DNA of 64,000 nucleotides from Paenibacillus sp. sptzw28 (GTDB lineage: Bacteria; Bacillota; Bacilli; Paenibacillales; Paenibacillaceae): NCBI RefSeq assembly GCF_019550795.1, contig NZ_CP080545.1, forward strand, positions 389,001 to 453,000, written 5' to 3'. Below, in pieces: positions 1-8,236 of the stretch (its first letter is position 1; each line of letters begins with the position of its first letter). The position numbers and the translations under genes were made by a program. The notes beneath the pieces are model-generated. The model was not told where the DNA came from, searched no databases, and was given only the letters and a program-made list of their open reading frames with translations.

Positions 1-2
1 AG

Positions 3-2582
3 CCCGGCAGCTTGAGCAAGACGATTACCAACGGCAACGATATTACCTTGAAGTGGAACCCCGTTCTCTATGCCTCCGGGTACAAAGTATACCAGGTGGT
101 CGACGGGCAAAAAGTGTTAAAAAGCACCGTAACCGGGACAGCGGCGGCATTCGTCAATATGCCGGCGGGTGATTACACCTATACGGTGAATTCATACAGC
201 AACCGATTCGGCGAATCAGCGGCGGGAAGCACCATTAATTTAACACTTGTTTGGCCAATCGTTCAGCCGCCTGTGTTGACGGATAAGGTCTTCAATGCCA
301 ATAACATTACGCTCTCTTGGCAGGCCGCTGCCTGGGCCAACGAATACCGCGTTTATAATGTGACCGGCGGAACGCGCTCGTTAATCTACAAAGGCACGGC
401 ACTGAGCTATCAGGTGTTCAACCTGTCGGAGGATACCCATCAATTTGAAGTGACTGCCTACAATACGCGCTTCGGCGAGTCGGCATCTTCAAACCGTGTG
501 ACAGAAACGATCGTGTTCCCGGTTATGCAGCCTCCGGTTGCTTCCCTTAAGCTGCTCAGCGGTACGAGCGCCCGCATTTCCTGGAGCTTCGCAACGTATG
601 CAAACGGCTATAACGTGTATGAGCTTATAGACGGCAAATCCGTTCTGGTTGCGGCAAACGTCAATAACCTGTCTTATACCGTAACGGACTTGCCGTATCA
701 AGACCACGAGTACTACGTGACTTCATTCAGTAATTCGTTTGGCGAATCGGCGCCGTCGAACGTCGTTCTCGCCAAGCTGATTGTGGATACGGAAGCGCCG
801 GTAACCAAAGCGGACGCTTCGGCTGGTTGGACGAACCAAAGCCAGACCGTGACCTTGACGGCAACGGATAACGAGACGGGAGTCGCGAGCACATTTTACT
901 CCGTGAACGGCGGCGAATATGCGGCGGGAACTTCTTTTACAGTTGATCAAGAGGGCGTAAATAATGTTTCCTTCTATTCGGTCGATAAAGTCGGCAACAA
1001 GGAAACGGCCCAAACGATCCAAGTGAAAATCGACCTGACAGCGCCAGTTACCGTGGCGAAAGCCCCGGCTGATTGGACCAATCAAAAACAGGTCGTTGTG
1101 TTGACGGCATCGGACGCGCAAAGCGGTACTGCGAATACGTATTATTCCGTCAACGGCGGGGAGTATGTCCCGGGAACCTCCGTAACAGTGGACCAGGAAG
1201 GCGTGAACAACGTTTCCTTCTACTCGGTGGATAAAGCGGGCAATAAGGAAGAAGCCAATACGATCCAAGTGAAAATCGACCTGACAGCGCCAGTTACCGT
1301 GGCGAAAGCCCCGGCAGATTGGACCAATCAAAAACAGGTCGTTGTGTTGACGGCATCGGACGCGCAAAGCGGTACTGCGAATACGTATTATTCCGTCAAC
1401 GGCGGGGAGTATGCCCCGGGAGCCTCCGTAACAGTGGACCAGGAAGGCGTGAACAACGTTTCCTTCTACTCGGTGGATAAAGCGGGCAATAAGGAAGAAG
1501 TGAACACAGTTCAAGTGAAAATCGACCTGACAGCGCCAGTTACCGTAGCGAAAGTCCCGGCTGATTGGACCAACCAAAAACAAGTCGTTGCGTTGACGGC
1601 ATCGGACGCGCAGAGCGGAATTGCGAATACGTATTATTCCGTCAACGGCGGGGAGTATGCCCCGGGAGCCTCCGTAACAGTGGACCAGGAAGGCGTGAAT
1701 AACGTTTCTTTCTACTCGGTGGATAAAGCGGGCAATAAGGAAGAAGCCAATACGATCCAAGTAAAAATCGACCTGACAGCGCCGGTTACCGTCTCCGATG
1801 TTCCATCGTCCTGGTCGAAAGATGACGTCGCAGTCAAACTCACTGCAGATGATGCGTTAAGCGGCACAGCGGCGACATACTATTCGATCGACGGCTCGGC
1901 ATATGCGGAGGGCAGTTCGTTCACAGTCACAAATGAAGGCATCCATAAAGTCGCTTTCTATTCAGTGGATGTGGCGGGAAACGTTGAGACTTCGAATGAG
2001 GCGGCAGTAAAGATCGACAAGACGCCACCGGTTATCACGATGAATCTTAACGATGAGTATCAGGCAGGGATGCCGCTGCGGCTGACCTATTCCGCGGCGG
2101 ATTCACTTTCGGGTATTGTATACGAGAAAATGACCGTTTCCGGTCCGGGTACGGCAACAGAGCAGGCCGTAGCAAACGGCACCGACGTCACATTGGACAA
2201 ACCGGGAGTTTATACCGTCACAGTAACGGTAACAAACGCCGCGGGTCTGAGCACTACACTGAAAAAACAATTCACCAATTATATACGGGCGTCCATAACG
2301 GTTACCCCTAATGTAATCAAAGGCAATAAAGGACAGTTTACCGTTCGTGTGGACCTGCCGGACGGCTACAGTACTCAAGGCTTCGATCTTACCACCGTAA
2401 CCCTTAACGGTGTCGATGCTCTGACCAGCAATAACGGATATTACAATCAGGCGAAGCAGGGCCAATTCAAATTCGAACGCTCGGATTTCAATTGGACGGC
2501 TTCTGAAGTAACATTACACTTCCGTGGTTTTGTTAACGGCATACTGGTAATCGGAGAGAAGACCGTAAAGCTTCAGAAATAA
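3..2582 (+). CDS. Repeat-rich surface protein, C-terminal part (5' truncated by window)
   Basis: The reading frame is open to the left edge, and the residues before the first TTG fit the same style, so the real start lies outside the window. About 860 residues are seen. The first ~260 form three fibronectin-III-like modules with a recurring Tyr-Val-Tyr core and the ending FGES(A)A. Then come five modules of 82 residues beginning (D)xTAPVT and containing YYSVNGGEY and FYSVDKAGNKE, the style of OmpL47-type beta-sandwich modules. A last ~190 residues (two further beta domains) end the protein with no SLH, LPXTG or membrane segment visible. Such proteins are secreted wall-associated or polysaccharide-degrading enzymes; the catalytic part, if any, is outside the window. 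A strong terminator follows the stop. Confidence 0.85.
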   Translation, partial: PGSLSKTITNGNDITLKWNPVLYASGYKVYQVVDGQKVLKSTVTGTAAAFVNMPAGDYTYTVNSYSNRFGESAAGSTINLTLVWPIVQPPVLTDKVFNANNITLSWQAAAWANEYRVYNVTGGTRSLIYKGTALSYQVFNLSEDTHQFEVTAYNTRFGESASSNRVTETIVFPVMQPPVASLKLLSGTSARISWSFATYANGYNVYELIDGKSVLVAANVNNLSYTVTDLPYQDHEYYVTSFSNSFGESAPSNVVLAKLIVDTEAPVTKADASAGWTNQSQTVTLTATDNETGVASTFYSVNGGEYAAGTSFTVDQEGVNNVSFYSVDKVGNKETAQTIQVKIDLTAPVTVAKAPADWTNQKQVVVLTASDAQSGTANTYYSVNGGEYVPGTSVTVDQEGVNNVSFYSVDKAGNKEEANTIQVKIDLTAPVTVAKAPADWTNQKQVVVLTASDAQSGTANTYYSVNGGEYAPGASVTVDQEGVNNVSFYSVDKAGNKEEVNTVQVKIDLTAPVTVAKVPADWTNQKQVVALTASDAQSGIANTYYSVNGGEYAPGASVTVDQEGVNNVSFYSVDKAGNKEEANTIQVKIDLTAPVTVSDVPSSWSKDDVAVKLTADDALSGTAATYYSIDGSAYAEGSSFTVTNEGIHKVAFYSVDVAGNVETSNEAAVKIDKTPPVITMNLNDEYQAGMPLRLTYSAADSLSGIVYEKMTVSGPGTATEQAVANGTDVTLDKPGVYTVTVTVTNAAGLSTTLKKQFTNYIRASITVTPNVIKGNKGQFTVRVDLPDGYSTQGFDLTTVTLNGVDALTSNNGYYNQAKQGQFKFERSDFNWTASEVTLHFRGFVNGILVIGEKTVKLQK
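786..2015 (+). repeat. Five tandem 246-bp coding repeats
   Basis: Units start at 786, 1032, 1278, 1524 and 1770, each exactly 246 bp (82 codons). Units 2 to 4 are nearly identical at DNA level; unit 1 and especially unit 5 have diverged. This is the pattern of recent in-frame duplication inside a surface protein gene. Confidence 0.9.
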
Positions 2583-2584
2583 GA

Positions 2585-2631
2585 AAAGTGGAGGTCCGCC
2601 CGGCAGAATCCGGGGGATCTCCACTTTTTTG
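2585..2631. terminator. Rho-independent terminator, bidirectional
   Basis: A hairpin with arms AAAAGTGGA..TCC and GGA.TCCACTTTT is followed by a T run. It starts 2 bp after the surface-protein stop and lies between two convergent genes, so it can serve both strands. Confidence 0.85.
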
Positions 2632-2649
2632 ATTTGGTATGAAAGTACA

Positions 2650-3090
2650 TCAGATGGCCTTAACGGACGAAGGATCTTGACCCTCTGCCAATAATTGAAG
2701 CCGGGACATGAAATGCGTCCATCCCTTATTGTGAGATGCGAGTTCTTCGACCGGCAAATCGAAGTGAGTGAGCACCAAGAGGGTGCCGTTTTCTTTGGGA
2801 GCAAGCAGAAATTCTATGGTGCTTGAACCGGGTGGGACAAGCTTCGACTTCTCCCACCCCCACGTCATCACGATTTTCTCATTCGGTACAATCTCCACGT
2901 ATTCACCGGTTGCAATATCGTGTCCGTTCAGATCAATCCGGAATTTGCCGCCTATTGTGGGATCGAGAAGGATATGGCTGCCCATCCAGCGGATCATCTT
3001 CTCGGGGTCGGTGAAGAACGGAAACAATGTCTCGGGACGGCATTCGATAAAAATTTCTTTAATAACCTTGTCACTTTGAGTTTGAGTCAT
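2650..3090 (-). CDS. SRPBCC / AHSA1-family protein
   Basis: A 146-residue protein of the AHSA1-like START superfamily (helix-grip fold that encloses a hydrophobic ligand). Typical features are the N-terminal segment with PETLFPFFTDPEKMIRWMG, the central GGKFR..LNG...GEYVEIVP.EKIV.TWGW block, and a C-terminal helix with HNKGWTHFMSRL. The gene lies 5 bp downstream of an ArsR-family regulator and is certainly in the same transcript. ArsR plus SRPBCC pairs are very common in soil Bacilli and actinobacteria; the ligand is generally unknown. GGAGA about 11 bp before the ATG serves as ribosome binding site. Cytoplasmic, no signal peptide. Confidence 0.85.
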   Translation of the reverse strand: MTQTQSDKVIKEIFIECRPETLFPFFTDPEKMIRWMGSHILLDPTIGGKFRIDLNGHDIATGEYVEIVPNEKIVMTWGWEKSKLVPPGSSTIEFLLAPKENGTLLVLTHFDLPVEELASHNKGWTHFMSRLQLLAEGQDPSSVKAI

Positions 3091-3095
3091 GTTTT

Positions 3096-3407
3096 CTACT
3101 TTCTCCTCTCTTCTTCTTCTTCCGCAGCTTCCTTCAAGCGCAGTAAGCTGTCATCCCAGAAACGGTCGATGTACTGCTTCAAATCGGCGAAGCCTTCCCT
3201 CCTGATTCGGTAATACCGTTTCGTTCCGTCTCTCCGGACAACGACAAGACCGGATTCTTCGAGAACCTTGAGATGCTGGGATACTGCAGGAGCTGAAATG
3301 TCAAAATGCGATGCGATGGCGCTGGACGTAAGTTCCCCGTCCCGGACGAGATACAGAATATCTCTGCGCCTGGGTTCTGTTAAAGCGTGAATGACTTTTT
3401 CTATCAT
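3096..3407 (-). CDS. ArsR-family transcriptional repressor
   Basis: A 103-residue winged-helix protein. It starts MIEKVIHALTEPRRRDIL and has the recognition region SAPAVSQHLKVLEESGLV followed by the beta-wing RRDGTKRYYRI. No metal-binding ELCVCDL-type Cys motif is present, so it is probably a non-metal ArsR subtype as usually paired with SRPBCC genes. I start it at the ATG at 3407 rather than six codons upstream, because the upstream ATG would lie in the operator and because an ideal promoter places the transcript start at or next to 3407. That implies a leaderless or nearly leaderless mRNA. The C-terminus is a charged E/R-rich tail. Confidence 0.88.
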   Translation of the reverse strand: MIEKVIHALTEPRRRDILYLVRDGELTSSAIASHFDISAPAVSQHLKVLEESGLVVVRRDGTKRYYRIRREGFADLKQYIDRFWDDSLLRLKEAAEEEEERRK

Positions 3408-3442
3408 GACAATAATGTAGCACACACTTAATTAAGTGTCAA
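3407..3442 (-). promoter_or_regulatory. Promoter with embedded ArsR operator
   Basis: On the minus strand TTGACA (3442-3437), a 17-bp spacer and TACATT (3419-3414) form a near-consensus sigma-A promoter. The perfect 16-bp palindrome ACACTTAATTAAGTGT (3424-3439) begins in the -35 box and fills the spacer, the expected place for autorepression. The ATG at 3407 is 6 bp after the -10 box. Confidence 0.8.
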
Positions 3443-3891
3443 CTTAATCTTAAACAAGCTGTATGAATAGTGGGAGCTCACAGCGGAAAAATAGTATCAT
3501 TTCATTTATGTCCCTTTTGCAAAGAGAATGAAAGTCAGCGTGAGTTCTTGTACAATGAAAAGAAACGCAAAATGTACAGTGCTGATTAAGAAGAAACGGC
3601 TGTCGCTTCGCACGAACCATTAGCGCGTTACTGTCCGCGCTTGGTTCTGTGCTTCGCACGAACCATTAGCGCGTTACTGTCCGCGCTTGGTTCTGTGCTT
3701 CGCACGAACCATTAGCGCGTTACTGATCGCGCTTGGTTCTGTGCCGTCCTTGGCGGCGTATCAGGTTTCTTCCCTCAAAAATATAAGCAAAGTATTGTGA
3801 AGACTTATACTTTCTTATATTTGAACAAAAGGCGATGGCAGTGTAGAGCTGCCTGCTGCCAAGCACTTTATTACCTGTCAGGAGGTCGCAC
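3443..3891. other. Intergenic stretch, 449 bp
   Basis: Apart from the triple hairpin repeat, I see no credible gene here. The region after the repeat is AT-rich and probably carries the promoter of the DUF445 gene, but no convincing -35/-10 pair was picked. Confidence 0.5.
3605..3742. repeat. Three tandem 46-bp hairpin repeats
   Basis: Units at 3605-3650, 3651-3696 and 3697-3742 are identical except for one changed pair of bases in the third. Each unit contains GAACCA-tt-AGCGCG, an 8-base loop, and CGCGCT-TGGTTC, so each can fold into a 12-bp stem with a two-base bulge. No coding function is visible. Confidence 0.9.
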
Positions 3892-5133
3892 ATGAATTCG
3901 AAATATTTGGCGGGTATCTCGCTAGCGCTTATGGCATTGGGCTTTGTAGTCACTTTATTTCTTCCAGAGAATGCTCTTGTTTATCTGCTGCAAGGGGGCT
4001 TTGAAGCCGGCTTGGTAGGCGGCATTGCCGATTGGTTTGCTGTAACCGCGCTTTTTCGTCATCCTTTCGGCATACCGGTCCCGCATACTTCGTTGCTGCT
4101 TAAGAATAGGGACAAAATCGTCCAATCTTTAATTTCCGCGATGGAGAACGAACTGCTCAACAAGGAAAGTATTGAAAACAAGCTCCGGAAGCTGAACATT
4201 CTCCGGGTCGTCTCATCGCAGCTGACGAAGCAGATGAGCAGGAAGAAAGTAAGGAGAACCATAGTGGATTTGCTCACGCAGTTGGTTCTCCGGCTGCCGC
4301 TTGCGAAAGCTGTCCCGTTCATACAGTCCTGGATAAGCGAATATATTCGGAAGGCGGATTTCAAGGCTGCGGCCGAGATGGTTATAACCAAAGCAATGAA
4401 CGACGGATACGATGAAGCGGCGCTTGATTATGTCTTGAAGGAAGCATCGAAATGGGCAGAGCGGCCGGAGACGCAGAGTATGCTCGGCAAGCTGGCCAGT
4501 GAGAAGCTGTCTGCTGTCAATATGGGCGGCTTGATGGGGTTTGCATTTCAAGCGTTTGCCGGATTCATGAACGAGGAGAAGCTTGGGGCGATACTGCAAA
4601 ACATGCTGCTTTCGGGTATCCGGGACCTCCAAACCGGAGATAACGCATACCGCGAGCTGATTGTGCGGGAAATCCGGATTCAGCTTTTCCAACTGGCGGA
4701 GAACGATTCCCAGTTGACCACGTTGAAGGAATGGGCCCTGAACAATGTGGAAGGAGAAGGTGCCGGCACCTTCATGCAAGCACGGTTGGAAGACATACGC
4801 ACTCTTGCTCTGGGCAAGCTGGAGGAGGAACGGGCCAATGGCGGTCGGATGGTTTTTGCGCTTTACCGTTCGATTATAAGGCATTTAACCAAGGATCCGG
4901 AATGGATTGAAGTGTGGGAAAGCCGCCTGCTGTCCTCGATTATTCATCTTGTGGAGTCGAATCATTACCGGATCGGTCAATTGGTGAAAGAAAACCTCGA
5001 TCAAATGGATGATAAGGCCCTGGTTCGCATGATGGAGGAGAAAGTCGGCAAAGACCTGCAGTGGATCCGGGTCAACGGAGCGTTGTGCGGCTTTGTTGTC
5101 GGTATCATACTTGCGCTAATTCAGTGGGTATGA
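3892..5133 (+). CDS. DUF445-family membrane protein
   Basis: A 413-residue protein of the DUF445 family (YheB-like in Bacillus). It has N-terminal hydrophobic segments (about residues 5-30 and 35-50), the family signature GGIADWFAVTALFRHPFGIPVPHT, then a long helical body rich in Lys and Glu, and a C-terminal membrane helix (about 393-412) ending near Trp-Val. Both ends are thus likely membrane-anchored with a large soluble middle. The biochemical role of the family is not established. The start is supported by CAGGAGGTCGCAC just before the ATG. It is monocistronic, followed by a strong terminator. Confidence 0.85.
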   Translation: MNSKYLAGISLALMALGFVVTLFLPENALVYLLQGGFEAGLVGGIADWFAVTALFRHPFGIPVPHTSLLLKNRDKIVQSLISAMENELLNKESIENKLRKLNILRVVSSQLTKQMSRKKVRRTIVDLLTQLVLRLPLAKAVPFIQSWISEYIRKADFKAAAEMVITKAMNDGYDEAALDYVLKEASKWAERPETQSMLGKLASEKLSAVNMGGLMGFAFQAFAGFMNEEKLGAILQNMLLSGIRDLQTGDNAYRELIVREIRIQLFQLAENDSQLTTLKEWALNNVEGEGAGTFMQARLEDIRTLALGKLEEERANGGRMVFALYRSIIRHLTKDPEWIEVWESRLLSSIIHLVESNHYRIGQLVKENLDQMDDKALVRMMEEKVGKDLQWIRVNGALCGFVVGIILALIQWV

Positions 5134-5161
5134 GGAGGGGGAAAATAAAGCGACAGATATG

Positions 5162-5206
5162 AAAGACGGGAAGGGCACGCACCGGCGGTCCTTCCCGTTC
5201 TTTATT
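5162..5206. terminator. Terminator between convergent genes
   Basis: A hairpin with arms AAAGACGGGAAGG and CCTTCCCGTTCTTT, with T-rich flanks on the plus strand. It separates the DUF445 gene from the convergent five-gene transporter operon. Confidence 0.8.
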
Positions 5207-5230
5207 TTATTTCCTTCCGTCAGTGGCCGA

Positions 5231-5473
5231 CTATTCGTTAACTTCTACGGAAAGCCGGTACTTACTGAAAACTTCGGTCATCGCGGCTTTCGCCTCGGCC
5301 TCATCCGGACCATGAATTTCAAGCCTGTACTGGTCTGTCTTAAGCAGTGTTACGCTCAGCCCGAGAATACTCTTTACGTCGACATGTTTGTTATTGATTC
5401 GAAGCACGATGCTTGACTTGAAATTTGCGGCCGTTTGGCTGATCTCAACAATAGCTCTAACTCCGACGCTCAT
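5231..5473 (-). CDS. Degenerate HPr-like protein lacking the active-site His
   Basis: An 80-residue protein clearly related to HPr/Crh in its second half: QTAANF in helix 1, NNKHVDVKSILGL (the Ser46 region) and DEAEAKAAMTEVF in the last helix. Compared with HPr it lacks the first beta strand, and the alignment puts Gly4 at the phosphorylated His15 position, while Arg6 and Ser35 match HPr Arg17 and Ser46. It can therefore not act as a PEP-dependent phosphocarrier; a Ser-phosphorylated Crh-like regulatory role is possible but inferred. The start is certain: TAGGAGG lies 7 bp before the ATG, which overlaps the TGA of the TerC gene (ATGA). An intact ptsH lies elsewhere in this window. Confidence 0.75.
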   Translation of the reverse strand: MSVGVRAIVEISQTAANFKSSIVLRINNKHVDVKSILGLSVTLLKTDQYRLEIHGPDEAEAKAAMTEVFSKYRLSVEVNE

Positions 5474-6156
5474 TTTTGCAAGCCTCCTACAGAAAGTAAT
5501 TCTCTTCTCCTTGAAATCGCCCTTCCAACCGCAATAACTAGTACGGCAAGCACCAACGGAATGGCATAATGACCGGCATGCAGCGTTGTATCCATGAAAT
5601 GCTGAACAGCCTTGTCGCCTAATATCATTTCTCCCGCGGTATAGCCAAGCAGTCCCGCACCTACCAGAACGATAATGGGAAACCGCTTCATAAGACGCAT
5701 GATGAGCTGGCTGCCCCACATGATGAGCGGTATGCTGACAGCAAGTCCCAGTCCGATCAGGAAGAGGTTTCCGTTGGCGGCGCCGGCTACGGCCAGGACG
5801 TTATCCAGACTCATCACCAAATCGGCAATGATGATCGTCTTGATGGCCTCGCTTAGCTTGCTGCCGGATTGAATGTGCTCGTCTTCCGAATCGTTGATGA
5901 GCAGTTTAACGGCAATATAAAGCAGCAGCAATCCGCCCAGAATTTGAACAAAAGGGATATGCAGCAGCCAGACGGCCGCGAACGTCAATATTAACCGTAG
6001 TCCTATTGCCCCGATGCTCCCCCAGTACACGGCCTTTTTCTGCTGATGGACGGGGAGGTTGCGGCTTGCAAGGGCAATGACAACCGCATTGTCCCCGCTC
6101 AGTACAATGTTAATAAGACTGAGTTTAAGCAAACCGACCAATAAATCAGTGAACAC
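5470..6156 (-). CDS. TerC-family integral membrane protein (YjbE-like)
   Basis: A 228-residue multi-pass protein of the TerC family, whose Bacillus members (YceF/MeeF, YkoY/MeeY) export manganese and help metallate secreted proteins. The two hallmark acidic motifs are present: LSGDNAVVIAL (about 19-29) and MSLDNVLAVAG (about 112-122), each within a membrane helix and likely to coordinate the metal. Length fits the short YjbE-type TerC proteins. Translation starts at GTG 6156, with GAGGAGGG, embedded in the last codons of tctA, as ribosome binding site; only 6 bp separate the genes. No yybP-ykoY riboswitch is present, so expression follows the transporter operon. Confidence 0.85.
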   Translation of the reverse strand: MFTDLLVGLLKLSLINIVLSGDNAVVIALASRNLPVHQQKKAVYWGSIGAIGLRLILTFAAVWLLHIPFVQILGGLLLLYIAVKLLINDSEDEHIQSGSKLSEAIKTIIIADLVMSLDNVLAVAGAANGNLFLIGLGLAVSIPLIMWGSQLIMRLMKRFPIIVLVGAGLLGYTAGEMILGDKAVQHFMDTTLHAGHYAIPLVLAVLVIAVGRAISRRRELLSVGGLQK

Positions 6157-6162
6157 GGATCT

Positions 6163-7689
6163 TTAACCCTCCTCGTTGACTATTACTTGTTTTCCTCTCA
6201 TTCTGAGCAGGAGCGGCACAACTATCCATAGCACTGCGATCAGCAGGAATACCGCCGACATCGGTTTATGCAGGAATATCATAAAGTCCCCGTTCGAGGT
6301 CGTAAGCGCCCTTCGCATGTTGTTCTCAATCATCGGCCCAAGGACCAGTCCGAGCACCAGCGGAGCCAGCGGGTAATCATTGCGGACCAGGAAGAAGCCG
6401 GCGATCCCGCAGCCCATGAGCAGCATAAGGTCAAATATTTGCGCCTGAACGGCATACACGCCGAAGATGGAGATGGCAATAATGATTGGAATCAAATATT
6501 TGGCAGGCGTTTGAATGACCTTGGCAAACACTTTGACCAGCGGCATATTGAGAATCAGAAGCATCAAGTTTCCGATGAACATACTCGCAATCAGTCCCCA
6601 GGCTACCTGCGGATGCTCCTCGAATAACAAAGGGCCCGGCTGAATGTTATACATGATAAGGGCGCCCATAAGAATCGCCGTTGTACCGGAGCCCGGTATT
6701 CCCAAAGTAAGCAGAGGTATCATCGCGCCGCCGGAAGCAGCATTATTAGCGGATTCGGGGGCGGCAACGCCGGCAATGTTCCCTTGGCCGAACGTCTCGG
6801 GATGCTTGCTCAGTTTCTTCTCCATGATGTAGCTGAAGAAAGAAGCGAGTGTCGCACCGGCTCCGGGAAGAATACCGATGAAGAAGCCTAACACAGAGCC
6901 GCGGGCGATCGGACCCGCACTGTCCTTCAGATCCTGCTTAGTCGGCAGAATACGGCCGATTTTATTGGTCTTACCGGCTGAATAATCATTTTCCAGGATG
7001 GTCTTGAATACTTCGCCCAAAGCGAACAAGCCCACGGCAACCGTCAGAAATTCAAGTCCGGAATACAGCACCGGAATGCCGAAGGTAAAGCGGGCGACGC
7101 CCGATACGGTATCCATGCCGATCGTGGCGAGCAGCAGCCCGAGTACGGTCATAATTAGCGCTTTCGTCATCGATTTGCCTGCCAAGCCGCTTACAGCGGC
7201 GAGACCGAGAACCATCAAAGAGAAATAATCGGCAGGCCCGAATCTGATGGCTACATTAGACAACGGCTGCGCTAATAGTATGAGTGCAATCAATGCAAAC
7301 AATCCAGCGACAAAGGACCCGATGGCCGATATGGATAAGGCGGCTCCGGCTCTTCCTTGTTTAGCCATTTGATAGCCGTCCAAGGTAGTTACGACAGAGG
7401 AGGATTCGCCTGGTGTATTCAATAGGATAGAGGTGGTCGATCCGCCGTACATAGCTCCGTAATAGACCCCTGCGAGCAGAATAATTGAGCTGGTCGCCGC
7501 TGCCTCAGGACCAAGGCCGCCGGTCATCGAGGCTGTTATAGGGATAAGCAAAGCGACGCCGCTCATTGGACCGATTCCGGGAAGCACGCCCACGGCCGTA
7601 CCGATCAGCACGCCGACAAAGGCGAAAATCAGATTATGCCACTGAAGAGCGGTTGCAAATCCGTTGGCAATAAATTCCAAGGTGTTCAT
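6163..7689 (-). CDS. tctA: Tripartite tricarboxylate transporter, large permease TctA
   Basis: A 508-residue, about 11-12-helix membrane protein with the TctA signature VLPGIGPMSGVALLIPIT near residue 35 and repeated GIPGSGTTA and LPGAGATLASFFSY loops. It forms the main channel of a tripartite tricarboxylate transporter, which takes up citrate or similar carboxylates with the help of a binding protein, driven by an ion gradient. It follows tctB directly, so the order tctC-tctB-tctA is canonical. The substrate cannot be read from the sequence. Confidence 0.93.
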   Translation of the reverse strand: MNTLEFIANGFATALQWHNLIFAFVGVLIGTAVGVLPGIGPMSGVALLIPITASMTGGLGPEAAATSSIILLAGVYYGAMYGGSTTSILLNTPGESSSVVTTLDGYQMAKQGRAGAALSISAIGSFVAGLFALIALILLAQPLSNVAIRFGPADYFSLMVLGLAAVSGLAGKSMTKALIMTVLGLLLATIGMDTVSGVARFTFGIPVLYSGLEFLTVAVGLFALGEVFKTILENDYSAGKTNKIGRILPTKQDLKDSAGPIARGSVLGFFIGILPGAGATLASFFSYIMEKKLSKHPETFGQGNIAGVAAPESANNAASGGAMIPLLTLGIPGSGTTAILMGALIMYNIQPGPLLFEEHPQVAWGLIASMFIGNLMLLILNMPLVKVFAKVIQTPAKYLIPIIIAISIFGVYAVQAQIFDLMLLMGCGIAGFFLVRNDYPLAPLVLGLVLGPMIENNMRRALTTSNGDFMIFLHKPMSAVFLLIAVLWIVVPLLLRMRGKQVIVNEEG

Positions 7690-7703
7690 TTCTCAATTGC
7701 CCC

Positions 7704-8165
7704 CTATGATCCGGATAACCAAGACGGAAAGCCTGGCATCGAACCTTCCAAAATCACGACAAACAGCACATACACGCCTGTGGAGAACAGACCGGAAATA
7801 AGCACGGACTGCACGATTTTGCCTCTCTCGAGCACCTGGAAGCTGAACAGGAGAAAGAGGAATGTACCGATCACATAGCCGATTGCTTCAAAGAAATATG
7901 CATACAGTACAGCGGCGGCGAAGATCAGCAAGAATTTTTTGTAGGCCAATTGCCCGCCTTCGGCGCGCTGCGCCTTGGACTTCAATACCTCGAAGAACAG
8001 CCGTATACTGAGAAGAACAAGCAGCGCCCCGAGTCCTAAAGGAAATATGTTAGGCCCGACGTTGCTGCCGTACGACGAGGAGCTGATTTGAGTGCTCTGC
8101 CAAATAAACCCGATTCCGAGCAGAAAACATATAAAGCTGATATAACGGTCGAATGTTTTGTTCAC
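7704..8165 (-). CDS. tctB: Tripartite tricarboxylate transporter, small subunit TctB
   Basis: A 153-residue protein with four hydrophobic helices, as usual for TctB, the small membrane subunit that pairs with TctA. I choose GTG at 8165 as start because AAGGAG lies 9 bp upstream; the in-frame ATG at 8174 would touch the ribosome binding site. It begins NKTFDRYISFICFLLGIGF, going straight into the first membrane helix. The gene sits between tctC and tctA. Confidence 0.85.
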   Translation of the reverse strand: MNKTFDRYISFICFLLGIGFIWQSTQISSSSYGSNVGPNIFPLGLGALLVLLSIRLFFEVLKSKAQRAEGGQLAYKKFLLIFAAAVLYAYFFEAIGYVIGTFLFLLFSFQVLERGKIVQSVLISGLFSTGVYVLFVVILEGSMPGFPSWLSGS

Positions 8166-8236
8166 GATATGCATCTCCTTCTTTACTTTCAACAAAAGAA
8201 AGGGGGAGCGAAGCACTCCACCCCCTGAATTCAAGC

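Noticed and set aside
723..1760. A long minus-strand frame (~345 codons) across the first surface gene
   Set aside because: It mirrors the near-identical repeats, has no ribosome site and no family resemblance.
4213..4884. 223-codon frame opposite to the DUF445 gene
   Set aside because: No ribosome site or known domain, while the plus-strand gene is clear.
5231..5719. 162-codon version of the HPr-like gene
   Set aside because: The upstream part overlaps TerC in another frame; the ATG at 5473 has an ideal ribosome site.
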